From NCBI GenBank assembly GCA_023376005.1, contig CM042163.1:1338671-1402670 (forward strand): DNA of 64,000 nt, written 5' to 3'. The stretch is from Doryteuthis pealeii (Eukaryota > Mollusca > Cephalopoda > Myopsida > Loliginidae). The notes under the pieces were generated by a model. The model saw nothing but the letters and a program-made list of their open reading frames with translations, ran no database searches and had not been told where the DNA came from. The position numbers were made by a program, and so were the translations under genes. This document shows, in pieces, positions 47,944 through 59,046 of this stretch (positions within the stretch are counted from its first letter, which is position 1; every line of letters begins with the position of its first letter).

Positions 47944-47955
47944 TGTTTTTCTGGG

Positions 47956-48466
47956 TATTAATATTCATTAGTATATGTTGTTATATATTTATAGAAAATA
48001 GAAGTACTTTGGCTAGCTTTCCGCAGTTTGGGTAGGCTATATTATATTATATTATATTATATTATACTAGTACAAAATAAAAAAACACCCTCCGGGCGAT
48101 GTAAAAATAGATTTTTCAAACATATTGCCTGAGGGGTGGGAGTAAAAAATTCAATGTCAGCGAGTTTGTACCCTAAGTAAAATCATCAAATTCATTAAAG
48201 GATTAAAAAATAAAACAATTTGAAATGTAAACTTTAAAATTAGACGATCAATGAATAATGTATTCATTTCCGATCGAGAGCAAGTCAAAATGTTTTTTTA
48301 ATCGCTATTCACTTAAAACGAAAGGACTCCACCCACCGACCAATTTGTTTAGCGAATCAATTTGGGGATTCATCCAATTAAATGAGTTTTTTTTCTTTTT
48401 TCAAAAAAAATATTTTGTCTTGAAGAAAAACGATAATTGGTTGAGTATCGTTACTTCGTACAAGTC
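47956..48466. other. No gene seen
   Basis: (TATTA)n at 48035-48065, otherwise unique AT-rich sequence. Confidence 0.5.
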
Positions 48467-48672
48467 AGGAAGCACATGGTGTAATGGTGAGAGATGTATG
48501 AAAAGGAAACGTCAAGTCTATTTCAAATTCTGTACGAGGCTTTGTATTTCACATATCGCTATCCTCGGTAAAGGTATGCATCGAACTACTCTCCCTCCTG
48601 TTATGGGTAAATAGTAGGGCAGACTGGTATCTTTAACCTTGACTAGTTAACCAGGCTAGGAGAAGGAAAATA
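48467..48672 (+). mobile_element. SINE-B, diverged, 3' end lost
   Basis: 'aggaagcacatggtgtaatg' head and 'ggtaaagg', 'ggcagactgg', 'ctaggagaagg' blocks follow SINE-B; it stops before the final 'cggaggagttgg'. Confidence 0.7.
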
Positions 48673-49050
48673 TGTATTGAAATAAAACAAACTATATATA
48701 GATATATAATACCAGTCATGTATTTATCAAAACTTGTTTTAAAAAACAATGAGGACTGTCTAATGTTGCATGTTCAAATTTTGAGTGTATTTATTCTGTT
48801 ATGACGATTTTGGATAATGTGACGTAAGCAGTGACGTAATTTTTGTTTCAGACAAAAACCGGAAGCGAATCTCCATTGTTAATAGATTATATTATATTGG
48901 CGTTACTACATTACGCAGCAAGCTCCGGTGGTAATAAGAGTTCGATCTCGAGCCAGGTTTCTGAAGGCTGTTATCAAGAAAGGTAGACAGAACTTCAAGA
49001 CTTGAATGACGCAACACAATCTACCTGTTCATCTATACGTCATGAATGAA

Positions 49051-49323
49051 TGTAGGCATGTGGTGTAATTGATACCGTCTTATGAAATGAACATGGCGAG
49101 TTCAGATCCTGGTCGAGGCTATTTGCATTTCACATAACGCTAATACCCTTGGGAAAGGTATGAAACCAACTATTCTCCCTCAAGCTAGGGGTAAATAGTA
49201 GAGCACACTGGGCTCTTTCACCTTAGGAAAAGGAAAACTCTGAATTAGAACCTGTTAAACTCCGTTTAAGAAATTGACCTTGTGTCACATCCTGATCGTG
49301 CGGAGGGGTTGGGTAAATATATA
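49051..49323 (+). mobile_element. SINE-B, diverged
   Basis: 'gtaggcatgtggtgtaattg' head, 'ataacgctaatacccttggg' body, end 'gtgcggaggggttggg' with a TA-rich tail. Confidence 0.75.
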
Positions 49324-49432
49324 TACGTCATAGATACAATCAAGCCTAACTAACAATAGTATAGACTTTTCAATAGATAGAAATTAGAAAAACAAAGTGT
49401 TCCAAAAAAAGTTGAATCTATTTTGATATCAA

Positions 49433-49480
49433 CATCGACGTTTAAACGTTTCGGTTAATGTTAAACCTTCCTCGGGACAA
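49433..49480 (-). ncRNA. Decayed hammerhead-like motif
   Basis: Minus strand CCGAGGA (U4 changed to C), extra A, stem II GGTTTAACATTAACC, GAA, stem III ACGTTTAAACGT (12-base palindrome), C. The invariant U of the core is lost, so catalysis is unlikely. Confidence 0.4.
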
Positions 49481-49769
49481 TATAATCGGAAAGAAAACGA
49501 ATATTTTTCAAGAGTTAAAACCATAATAATTGAATGCAATTTTTTGCAATTAATAAGTTTCAAAGTCATCGGTATTTTTCGAATGAGAGGAAAATGATTT
49601 TGTTGAATTAAAAATCAATTTTTATTTGTTTATTTAAACCAAGCATAAATATTAAATAAGTTTAAATACAGCATCAAAGGTCAGTAGGTGAGAGTACGAT
49701 TCGAAAAATGTATTTATCAAATCGTAATTAATTTGATTAATTTTTAATTATTTATTATAGAAATTAGCT

Positions 49770-49841
49770 GGCTCGTTGGTCTAGGGGTATGATTCTCGCT
49801 TCGGGTGCGAGAGGTCCCGGGTTCAATTCCCGGACGAGCCC
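49770..49841 (+). tRNA. tRNA-Pro (CGG)
   Basis: 72 bases with a 7-bp acceptor stem (GGCTCGT/ACGAGCC), D arm with ttggtctaggggta, anticodon stem CTCGC/GCGAG with loop TTCGGGT (anticodon CGG), T stem CCGGG/CCCGG with loop TTCAATT. No intron. Pol III termination is likely at the T7 run about 10 bases downstream. Closely matches animal tRNA-Pro. First gene of the cluster. Confidence 0.95.
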
Positions 49842-50334
49842 AATATTATTTTTTTCTTTCTGTCTGATTATGTAAACAAGATGAAATGTTTGAGATTCTA
49901 TTTAAATCTTAAAATTTACTTTGAAGCCCGAAAACAATATCTGACGTGAACAAAAGGAAAAACTAAGACAGCCCAACAAAAAACTTGATTTTGTTAAATG
50001 TTTGTTTAATCTGTTTGGGTAGCTATTATAATATTGGTATTGCTACATTACGCGACAAGCTCCGGCGGCAATAAGCCTTGGATCTCAAGCCAGGTCTTTT
50101 AATTTGCTGCTTACACTAAATGAAATTCAATCGAATTTTTATCATTCGATTATGTTGATTCATTGTTGATCACCAAATATCAAATCAGATTGTTTTTGTT
50201 TTGTTTTTGTTGTTTTGGTTTTTGGGGTTTTTTTTTTTTTTTGGTGGAGAGCACTCACTCACGATTTGGTTCTTTGCGAAAGCAAATCCGCTATTTTGTT
50301 GATTAAATTATGTCACATACCTTAGTTACCGGTT

Positions 50335-50406
50335 GGCTCGATGATCAAGAGGTATGATTCTCGTTTCCTGTGCGAGAGGTCCCAGGTTCGATTCCCGGGG
50401 GAGCTT
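50335..50406 (+). pseudogene. tRNA-Pro relic with CCT anticodon loop
   Basis: Keeps the Pro-type 5' end, T arm and B box (ggttcgattcc), but the D loop reads atgatcaagaggta, the acceptor 3' side is broken (gggggagc), and the loop is TTCCTGT, giving CCT (an Arg anticodon). A SINE-A abuts its 3' end. Confidence 0.8.
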
Positions 50407-50637
50407 TTTATCTTAGCTCAGTCGGTAGAGTGTTCGACAAGGTTCCTGGTTTGCTACTGGCCCTCGCCAACTCAGCGTATGAGTAGCACAGGGATCTGCG
50501 CGGTAAAGTAAGGAGCCGATGGTAGATGTGGCGCTCTACCTCAGACGCTAAAATAATCTCCTTGGTCTAGCCCTATTGAAATGGGGATAGACTCCCACAC
50601 TGTCTGGCTGATACCGACATTAGGCCGCCCCGACAAC
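50407..50637 (+). mobile_element. SINE-A next to a tRNA-Pro pseudogene
   Basis: Starts 'ttatcttagctcagtcgg' directly after the tRNA-Pro relic at 50335-50406 and ends 'aggccgccccgac'. A few bases are lost in the anticodon region. Confidence 0.78.
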
Positions 50638-50663
50638 GACTTTTGTTTGCGTTTTCTGAATAT

Positions 50664-51231
50664 AGTTATTTACTAAGCTTAGCTTAGATGCGGCACAAGG
50701 CCAGAAGTATGGGGCGTTTTCTGAATATAGTTATTTACTAAGCTTAGCTCAGATATGGTACAAGGCCAGAAGTGTGGGGAACCCAGTGAGAATCGAACTC
50801 ACTAACAATGGTTTGCGAAGCGAGCTTGCTAACCATTACACCACGTGAGGTGCCCTTTTTATTTACTAAGCTTAGCTTAGATATGGCACAAGGCCAAAAG
50901 TATGGGGCGCCCAATGAGAATCGAACTCACTAACAATGGTTTGCGAAGCGAGCTTGCTAACCATTACACCACGTGAGGTGCCCTAGTTATTTACTAAGCT
51001 TAGCTTAGCTGCGGCACAAGGCCAGAAGTATGGGGCGTTTTCTGAATATAGTTTATTACTAAGCTGAGCTTAGATATGGCACAAGGCCAGAAGTATGGGC
51101 GCCCAATGAGAATCGAACTCACTAACAATGGTCTGCTAATCTAGCTTGCTAACCATTACACCACGTGAGGTGCCCTAGTTATTTACTAAGCTTAGCTTAG
51201 CTGCGGCACAAGGCCAGAAGTATGGGGCGTT
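50664..51231 (-). repeat. Tandem SINE-C array (three heads, three truncated tails)
   Basis: Minus-strand units read GGGCACCTCACGTGGTGTAA (A-box-like), an anticodon-like arm, GTGAGTTCGATTCTCA (T-arm-like) and GGGCGCCC, which pairs with the start as an acceptor stem, then the body 'ttgtgccatatctaagct'. Complete units are at 50722-50853, 50858-50984 and 51051-51174; body-only pieces at 50664-50717, 50987-51041 and 51177-51231. The anticodon arm is altered in the third unit. Intact cloverleaf ends suggest a recent tRNA origin, but the body shows it is a SINE. Confidence 0.78.
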
Positions 51232-51234
51232 TTC

Positions 51235-51420
51235 TGAATATAAGGTGTGTGCTAGACGCCCGCTTCTACTTATAGACTCGGCGATAACCATGTGACCAAG
51301 CTCTTGGCCAATCACTGGCAGTACTCTGCTGCTGATATTGTTATTTATATCGGCTGTTCTGATCTTAGCTACTGACAACTACCTTGAACCTTCGTGGACG
51401 ACGGAACATAGGATTATATC
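51235..51420 (-). mobile_element. LTR-like promoter fragment, homologue at 62690-62840
   Basis: Minus strand has 'ctgccagtgattgg', 'gagtctataagtagaagcg' (TATA-like) and 'cgtcgtccacgaagg'. The plus-strand region 62690-62840 has 'gtgccagtgattggac' and 'gagtctataagtaggagtg' in the same order. Limits and type are uncertain. Confidence 0.4.
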
Positions 51421-51834
51421 ACTGGACCTTTTGACACTACGTAGGATTCCATAACTGAGGACTTATTCACTTACCAAAGGATTCTATAGCTCAGGACTTA
51501 CTTACTTTAAGTCCTTTTTCAACTGGCCAAGGATGGCGGTCAGAAACTTAACAACTTTTACTTTATAAAGAAAACAATGTGAAAATTTTAATCATGTTTG
51601 TAGTGTTGATAAATTCTTGGACCCATTACTCGTGGAAATCTGATTTTTCATTTAAAATTGCCTTAACAATTAGACAACGAAGGCTGATCAAAAGCTGTAA
51701 TACGTATCAGGAGAAAGTTGGGATGAAAAGAAACTGGAATTAAGATGAAAAAAAAAATACTAGTAACAGAAAGTATTAATAATTATCAAAACTCAATAGA
51801 AACTCGATTGTGTAAGTACAAATTACAGTCAGCT

Positions 51835-51906
51835 GGCTCGTTGGTCTAGAGGTATGATTCTCGCTTCGGGTGCGAGAGGTCCCGGGTTCGATTCCCGGGC
51901 GAGCCC
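51835..51906 (+). tRNA. tRNA-Pro (CGG)
   Basis: Intact cloverleaf: A-box region ttggtctagaggta, loop TTCGGGT, B box ggttcgattcc, acceptor with one G-U at the last pair (GGCTCGT/GCGAGCC). T6 terminator at 51912. It pairs with 61248-61319 as one side of an inverted segmental duplication. Confidence 0.95.
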
Positions 51907-52172
51907 AAAGATTTTTTATCTTCTGAATATGCAATAAGTATAAAGAAAACCATGCGAATATTTTGATCATGTTTGTGGTGTTGGCACATTCTTGTACCCG
52001 TTATTCTTCGAAATCTGATTTTTCATTAAAAGTTAGCTCACCAATTAGTCTCCGAAGGCTGATTAAAAGTATTCATACCTATCTGGCCAAATTTGGGATG
52101 AAAATAAACTGCAATTAAGATGAAAGAAATATTAGTAAAAGAAGTTATAATAAGTACAAATTGATGTCAGCT

Positions 52173-52244
52173 GGCTCGTTGGTCTAGAGGTATGATTCTC
52201 GCTTCGGGTGCGAGAGGTCCCTGGTTTGATTCCCGGACGAGCCC
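52173..52244 (+). tRNA. tRNA-Pro (CGG), possibly decayed
   Basis: All arms are present and the anticodon loop is TTCGGGT. The B box reads ggtttgattcc, losing the invariant C of the T loop, and the T stem has a C-T mismatch. It may be a recent pseudogene. T7 run downstream. Inverted partner is 60909-60980. Confidence 0.75.
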
Positions 52245-52520
52245 AAACGTATTTTTTTATCTCTTCTGAATAGGAAAGAATCAAAGATGAATATTTATAT
52301 CAAGTTTACGCTAGTGACATGGGAAAATTGTAATCAAGTTTACGTACCCATTATTGTTGGAAGTCTGCTTTTTCATTTAAAGTTGCTCTAACAATTAGAC
52401 TACGAAAGCTGATCAAAAATAATCATACCAATCTGTCCAAATTTCTGATGAAAAGAAACTGGTTCTTTACAAAAGAAAATCCATATTAAATCCATAGATT
52501 AGAATTGTCTGTTATCAATT

Positions 52521-52592
52521 GGTTCGTTGGTCTAGTGGTATGGTACTCGCTTCGGGTGCAAGAGGTCCTGTGTTTAATTCTCGGACAATCGG
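52521..52592 (+). pseudogene. tRNA-Pro relic
   Basis: ggttcgttggtctagtggta, loop ttcgggt kept, but T stem (cctgtgtttaattctcgg) and acceptor 3' side (caatcgga) are mispaired. Spaced 348 bases from the previous gene, as in the rest of the array. Confidence 0.8.
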
Positions 52593-52636
52593 ATTTTTTA
52601 TCTTTTGAATGTGATGAAATCATCAGAAGATTTTAA

Positions 52637-53242
52637 TTTGGTTTGTTTGGTTTGTTTTGTTTTACGGCATATCAACCTCAGTGGGTCATTTAATGCCGAT
52701 AAAGTTTTAAAATAAATCAATTCTTAATGCATAATACAACTTTTTTTATGAATACATTTTTCTATTAAACCCATAGATGGGACCCTAACAGGTGCTACCA
52801 CTCCGGGTCAGAGTGGACCAGGGAGCAATGGTGATGAAGGGGTGCTCCACATTCCCCAAACCTCCAAAACTGGAACCTCACCATCAGATAGAGTTTAATG
52901 TAATTCCCAGGACGTATAGACCTTCAGCCACCGCCTTCTAGCACCCATATGATAAAAAGGGGTTGGGGGCTTGCCATAAAGGCAATAGGGTTGGGAAAAT
53001 CATATAGGTGCTAGGGCTTGACATGACCAGCCGATTGATCGGAGGGGGCCTCTCCGACCGCCCGTCTAGCCCAAGAAAAGCCCAAAGTGGAATATTGCAA
53101 GTCATGAACTGCTTATCCACCTGGGCTCTATCCTTAAGCATCACGGGTCGCCACCCACGGCCAACAGGTGGCCCATTGGGAGAGTCTTACCCCTCTGCAG
53201 AGGTGCAGTCGGTGCATTCTAACGCCCCAGCCGACAGGGCGG
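52637..53242 (-). mobile_element. Family X retroposon
   Basis: Full-length minus copy with a 12-bp target duplication AGAAGATTTTAA at 52625-52636 and 53243-53254. It is inserted between tRNA-Pro pseudogenes. Confidence 0.88.
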
Positions 53243-53283
53243 AGAAGATTTTAAGTTTATACTGATAACATATTCAACTGAAT

Positions 53284-53355
53284 GACTCGTTGTTCTCAGG
53301 ATGACATTTTCGTTTCGTGCGCTAGAGGTCTCGAGTTCAAATCCCGTTCAAACCC
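53284..53355 (+). pseudogene. tRNA-Pro relic, strongly diverged
   Basis: gactcgttgttctcaggatg…ggtctcgagttcaaatcccg keeps length and order, but the anticodon loop is gone (tttcgtttcgtgcgc). Confidence 0.65.
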
Positions 53356-53385
53356 TCCTAGTTTATTTAGTAAATATATGTGTTT

Positions 53386-53516
53386 TTGGGGGCAGATAAT
53401 GTGCTTAATTAAAGTCATACCTAATTTGAGAATTAATTAGTTATAATTAAATAAATTAGGCGTGCATATCGGTTTAAATGTAAGGCGTAAACAAATCGAG
53501 AAAAAGTCAATCTCTG
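53386..53516 (-). mobile_element. Copy of the 42.3-kb body starting at the ribozyme cut site
   Basis: On the minus strand it begins CAGAGATTGAC at 53516, the exact base predicted to become the 5' end after hammerhead cleavage at 42275/42276. It continues 'tttctcgatttgtttacgcc', then 'gtatgactttaattaagcac'. Upstream is unrelated SINE-C sequence. Confidence 0.6.
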
Positions 53517-53521
53517 TTTTC

Positions 53522-53650
53522 TAGTTATTCACTAAGCTTAGTTCAAATGTGGCACAAGGTCAGAAGTATAGGGCTCCCAGTGAGAATCGAACTCACTAAC
53601 AACGGTTGGCGAATCTAACCTTCTAACCCTTACACCACGTGAGTTGCCTA
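53522..53650 (-). mobile_element. SINE-C copy
   Basis: 'tagttattcactaagcttag' tail and 'accacgtgagttgcc' head on the plus strand, with a T-arm-like 'gagaatcgaactcac'. Confidence 0.72.
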
Positions 53651-53667
53651 TGTGTATACATGCGTGA

Positions 53668-53887
53668 GTCGTCGGGACGGCTTAAAGTCGGTATCAGCCA
53701 ATCAGCGAGGGAGTCTATCCCCTTTTCACTTGCGCTAGACCAAGGAGATTATTTTAGCGTCTGAGGTGGAGCGCCACACATAACGCCAGCTCCTTACTTT
53801 ACCGCACAGATCCCTGTGCTACTCATACGCTGAGTTGGCGAGGACCGGTATCGAACTAGGAACCTTGTGGTTTCTAGCCGAACGCTA
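53668..53887 (-). mobile_element. SINE-A, lacking the extreme 5' end
   Basis: From 'gtcgtcgggacggcttaaag' to 'tagccgaacgct' on the plus strand. The first ~30 bases of the head are missing. Confidence 0.75.
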
Positions 53888-54279
53888 TATATGTCAATAT
53901 TCAAGGACATTAGATTCTCTAATAGAATCCAATGCCCTTGAATCCAACTGGTCGTTTTTTGGACGCTGGACAAATTAATCGCGTGATTCCAGGGGACCAT
54001 TTCTCTAGGCAACACATTGCCCTTGATTTAAAGGGACACGGCTGGGTTTATTGCCCTGTCCTACGTATCTAGCTATAGTTGGGATAAAGAGAAACTATAA
54101 TTTGATTCAGTCTTCAGTTTCTTATTGAAGCAAATACATTTTTAAATATTTCACAATTTTTGTTATGAAATACTGAATCATATGACACATACATCTATGT
54201 ATAAATATATATACAACAACAACAACAAAAACAAAAAACAAAAACAAAAACCAAGCACTTCCAGGATGTGTTTATAAAG

Positions 54280-54486
54280 TTTGTTTTGTTTTACGGCATA
54301 TCAACCTCAGTGGGTCATTTAATGCCGACAAAGTTGTGAAATAAATTCATTCTTTATGCATAATACAATTTTGTTTATAAACTTATGTTTTTCTATTTAA
54401 CCCATAGATGGGACCCTAACAGGTACTACCACTCCGGGTCAGAGTGGACCAGGGAGCAATGGTGATGAAGGGGTGCTCTACGTTCC
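54280..54486 (-). mobile_element. 5'-truncated family X copy
   Basis: Only about 200 bases of the 3' half, from the tail to 'ggtgctctacgtt'. Typical LINE-style 5' truncation. Confidence 0.75.
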
Positions 54487-54577
54487 AGGCCGATATGGTT
54501 TCAGGTCTTCAATGTAAATTGCAGGAATTAATTGATTTCTTCTCAAATACTTGACTACCTCATTGATAAAGAGAATA

Positions 54578-54641
54578 GGGCTCGTCCGGGAATCGAACCC
54601 GGGACCTCTCGCACCCGAAGCGATAATCATACCAACGAGCC
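54578..54641 (-). pseudogene. tRNA-Pro (CGG) with D-arm deletion
   Basis: The acceptor, anticodon loop and T arm are intact, but 8 bases of the D arm (tctagagg region) are missing, giving 64 bases. This removes half of the A box, so transcription is doubtful. Confidence 0.85.
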
Positions 54642-54757
54642 AGTTGAATTTGTAAAGACTTACTCAAATTTAATCCCATCAAATATAATCAGAAAGTTTT
54701 TGATTATTCATATTTTTTCGAGTTGTCTTTACAACCGACTAAATTATATTAATTGTA

Positions 54758-55386
54758 CTAGCAAATATATGCACCCTCCGGGTGCAAGTATTTAAGTTTA
54801 AATGTAATAAAATATTAGATTAAATCGGAAAGGCTAATGAAACTAATTAAGAATTCAAATAAAAAGATTTGAAACAGAGGGGGTATAATCGGAAAATAGA
54901 ACAACTGAAACTTACTCTTTCATCACTTCCGTTTTTCAATGCTAAATTTTCCTAATTTAACTATTTAGTTAAAATAGGAAGTAAAGAATAAAATTACAGT
55001 TATTTCTTCTTGTTAATGAATTTCTTTTAGGATTTATTGAAGAGATTGTTACTCCTATTCATTAAGATAAAACCAAACAATTAGAAATCAATAAGACCAA
55101 GCACATTTTTATTAAAATCAGTTTTTTTAATATCAATATGCAAATTAGCTTTACGTTTACACTGAAAACTGGTATTTTGTTGTATATATAAATACAATTG
55201 CATGTTACTAGTATTTAGGTAAGGCCAACAGTATTAATAATGTCAAACAGTTTTATTATTAATTGAGGTTTAAATAGAAATAGAATCATGGAGAATGTGA
55301 TGTAAATAACTAAGGGTATTGTGACTTAAGTAGTAATATAGTTTCGGTTACAGACAGAAAAACACACAATCTCCATTATAATAAGA
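54758..55386 (-). mobile_element. Non-autonomous Helitron, family H1, in a duplicated tRNA flank
   Basis: CTAG at 54758, TC at 55386, flanks A and T. The surrounding sequence (54640-54757 and 55387-55440) matches the uninterrupted flank at 61330-61470, which gives an empty site and confirms the element limits. Confidence 0.9.
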
Positions 55387-55761
55387 TTGAAGCTGTGATC
55401 AGATATCGATCCTTGATCTTCCAATCGAATTGGGATGATTTCAATGATAAAGAATAATTATTTGCGAAAAACTTAAAATGAAACTTTTTATCATAAATTA
55501 ATGTTATTTTACAAAGTTTGATTGGGAAGCAGAAAGACTGTGATGCGCCAATTATCAAACTAGAGAAGGTCTACCTGGTTTTACATTAACATTCACTATC
55601 CTAGTTTTTGCCAGATCTTCAACATTGACCACAGGTGATCAAATAAAGCGTCACCTCATATTATAGACTAGAAGCGGCTACCCAACGTCACCTGGGTAGA
55701 GGGGGACAAAAAGTGGTGCATGGATTGATTGACCTCTTTTCAAACAGCGAATAAAAATGTA

Positions 55762-55833
55762 GGGCTCGTCCGGGAATCGAACCCGGGACCTCTCGCACCC
55801 GAAGCGAGAATCATACCTCTAGACCAACGAGCC
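55762..55833 (-). tRNA. tRNA-Pro (CGG)
   Basis: Intact 72-base cloverleaf with TTCGGGT loop and B box ggttcgattcc. T5 on the minus strand (aaaaa at 55753-55757) serves as terminator. Confidence 0.95.
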
Positions 55834-55882
55834 AACCGCGGTTAACGGATCCATATCTTCCAGGAAAACCGGAAAGTAATAT

Positions 55883-56765
<883 letters not shown>

Positions 56766-56941
56766 CCAATAAAGTTTTGAAATAAATCGATTCTTAATGG
56801 ATAATACCATTTTTTTATAAATACATTTTTCTATTTAACCCATAGATGGGATCCTAACAGGTACTACCACTCCGGGTCAGAGTGGACCAGCGAGCAATGG
56901 TGATGAAGGGGTGCTCCACATTCCCCAAACCACTAGGTGAT

Positions 56942-57315
56942 CCCCAATGACAGTTTAACTAAAGTCTTTGAATTAACATTTTGCGAATTGGGTTACGGTT
57001 TTAGGGGATTATGGTTGTTTGTAATTACGTATTGCTTAGAAAAATAAACAAACAAAAAACAAATTACCATACATTTAATGTTGAAAAATATTTTAAAACT
57101 AATTTTAATTGAAATTATACATTGCAATACTAACACAAACAACTGTCTCAATAATAGATTCAATAATTAATTTCAATAGTTAATTAAATGTATAGTAAGT
57201 TAGGTTTTTATCGGTTTTTTTAGCAATACGTAATTAAAAACAACCTTAATCCCCTAAAACCGTAACCGAATTCGCAAAATGTTAATTCATAGACTGTAAT
57301 TAAACTGTCATTGGG
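56942..57315. mobile_element. TIR element (~370 bp) between X fragments
   Basis: Starts CCCCAATGACAGTTTAA and ends TTAAACTGTCATTGGG. The inverted similarity extends about 80 bases inward ('ccctaaaaccgtaacc…'). No frame. A target duplication is not clear. Confidence 0.65.
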
Positions 57316-57358
57316 TACCACCAAAAAACTTTCCGTTTTAATTTTCCGACCTAAATCA

Positions 57359-57703
57359 GATTCCCAACCCTATTGCCCTTATGGCAAGCCCCAACCCCTT
57401 TTTATCATATGGGTGCTAGAAGGCGGTGGCTGCGGGTCTATGACGTTAAACTCTATCTGATGGTGAGGTTCCAGTTGTGGGGGTTTGGGGAATGTGGAGC
57501 ACCCCTTCATCACCATAGCTCCCTGGTCCACTCTGACCCGGAGTGGTAGTACCTGTTAGGGACCCATCTATGGATTAAATAGAAAAATGTATTTATAAAA
57601 AAATTGTATTATCCATTAAGAATTGATTTATTTCAAAACTTTATCGGCATTAAATGACCCACTGAGGTTGATATGCCGTAAAACAAAACAAACCAAACCA
57701 AAC
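57359..57703 (+). mobile_element. 5'-truncated family X copy
   Basis: Starts at 'gattcccaaccctattgcc' and runs to the A-rich tail. A short deletion has removed 'catgtcctggga' near 57440. Confidence 0.78.
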
Positions 57704-57835
57704 CTAAATCAGAAGACAGCCAGCATTTGGATGAGTCCAAACCCTTTTACCTTCAGAATATGAGACAAGCTTAAAGAAAATGTGTTATTGTATTTGATAG
57801 AATTAAATTTGAGTAAATCGTTAAAGAATTCAGCT

Positions 57836-57907
57836 GGCTCGTTGGTCTAGAGGTATGATTCTCGCTTCGGGTGCGAGAGGTCCCGGGTTCGATTCCCGGA
57901 CGAGCCC
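57836..57907 (+). tRNA. tRNA-Pro (CGG)
   Basis: Intact cloverleaf, perfect acceptor (GGCTCGT/ACGAGCC), TTCGGGT loop, T4 terminator soon after (ttctttta). Upstream 'aaatttgagtaaatcg' flank is shared with 54640 and 61330. Confidence 0.95.
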
Positions 57908-57980
57908 AATTTCTTTTATCTTCTAAATATGATAAAATCATCAGAATATTTCAATTCAGTTTATGCTGATGGGATATTCC

Positions 57981-58036
57981 AGTGAATCACTCGTTATTCT
58001 CATAATGATATTTTCGCTTTGTGTTCTAGAGGTCTC
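57981..58036 (+). pseudogene. tRNA-Pro relic split by SINE-C
   Basis: actcgttattctcataatga and ttctagaggtctc correspond to the first ~55 bases of the relic at 53284; the SINE pair at 58047-58316 interrupts it. Confidence 0.6.
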
Positions 58037-58046
58037 AAAATCTTAT

Positions 58047-58316
58047 AGTAATTTACCAAGCTTGGCTTAAATGTGGCACAAGGCCACAATTATAGAGCAC
58101 CCCATGAGACTCGAACTCATTAACAATGATCTGTGAATTTTGCTTGATAACCATTACACCAAGTGAGGAGCCCAAAAAAACTAACCCGCTCGCTACGGAT
58201 AGGATGTGACACAAGGTCGCAAGTATGGGGCATCCAGCGAGGACCGAACTTGCTATTCAGTAGTAATGGGTCTGCGAGTTTTAGCTTGCTAACCATTACA
58301 CCACGATGAGACACCC
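58047..58316 (-). mobile_element. Two adjacent SINE-C copies inserted in a tRNA-Pro relic
   Basis: 58047-58173 is a standard copy and 58176-58316 a variant ('acacaaggtcgcaagtatgg'). The pair is bracketed by near-identical 'ggtctcaaaatctta' (58031-58046) and 'ggtctcaaatctta' (58317-58331), consistent with one target duplication. Confidence 0.72.
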
Positions 58317-58677
58317 GGTCTCAAATCTTATATGTGTCATTTAGATCTTCACACAGAATGTGACATCAACTTAATGATGCACGGTAGCCACTTCTAGTTT
58401 TAGATTTTAGACAATACCTCGAAGAGTACTCAAATGTGCGTCTGGAGTTTGATTCTCACTGGGCGTCCCACAGTTTGGTTTCGATTATAGATGAACTCAA
58501 GAATAATTCACTAGAATTCTTAAAAAAAAAAACAGTTTACAATTCTTAAGTTTCAGATCGATATGGTTTATGGGCTTCAAAGTAAATTTTCGGGAATTAT
58601 TTGGTGTCCTTTTCAAATACTTTAAATTGTTTTCTTTGTCTATCTCATTCAGACAGAGAATTAAAAATTAGACATTT

Positions 58678-58749
58678 GGGCTCGTCCGGGAATTGAAACC
58701 GGGACCTCTCGCACCCGAAGCGAGAATCATACCACTAGACCAACGAGCC
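58678..58749 (-). tRNA. tRNA-Pro (CGG), slightly degraded
   Basis: Minus strand has all arms and the TTCGGGT loop, D loop ttggtctagtggta. The T arm reads CCGGTTTCAATTCCCGG, with one mismatch next to the loop and no invariant G in the B box. T5 terminator present. Confidence 0.8.
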
Positions 58750-59046
58750 ATCCTGGTGATCGATGACTTAATCAAAACCAATACCAATAAGCACAATAAG
58801 CGATTTTTAATGAATTGAAATTTTAGATTCTGGATAACAACCTTTGATGTTGTGTTTTGATTAAATAAAAAAATTATAAAAAAAGATAGAATTCTTCCTG
58901 CTCACTCGACAAATACAACCTACTTTAAAAATAACCACTTTTTTAATATTTTTCATTGTTCAAATCTGTTTCTATGTCTAATACAATGCATGAATTTATT
59001 CTGAATATTCATTAATTGTAAAGATTCCAAATTGAAATAGTCGATA

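Larger units (their letters stand above)
51540..52450 (+). repeat. Segmental duplication around tRNA-Pro genes (inverted to 60720-61320)
   Basis: Spacers such as 'gatcatgtttgtggtgttgg', 'ctccgaaggctgatt' and 'ttggaagtctgctttttcat' reappear in reverse complement at 60720-61240. Gene spacing is 338 bases here and 339 there. Confidence 0.85.

Noticed and set aside
48258..48614. 118-residue plus frame
   Set aside because: Its second half is SINE-B; the rest is AT-rich with no motif.
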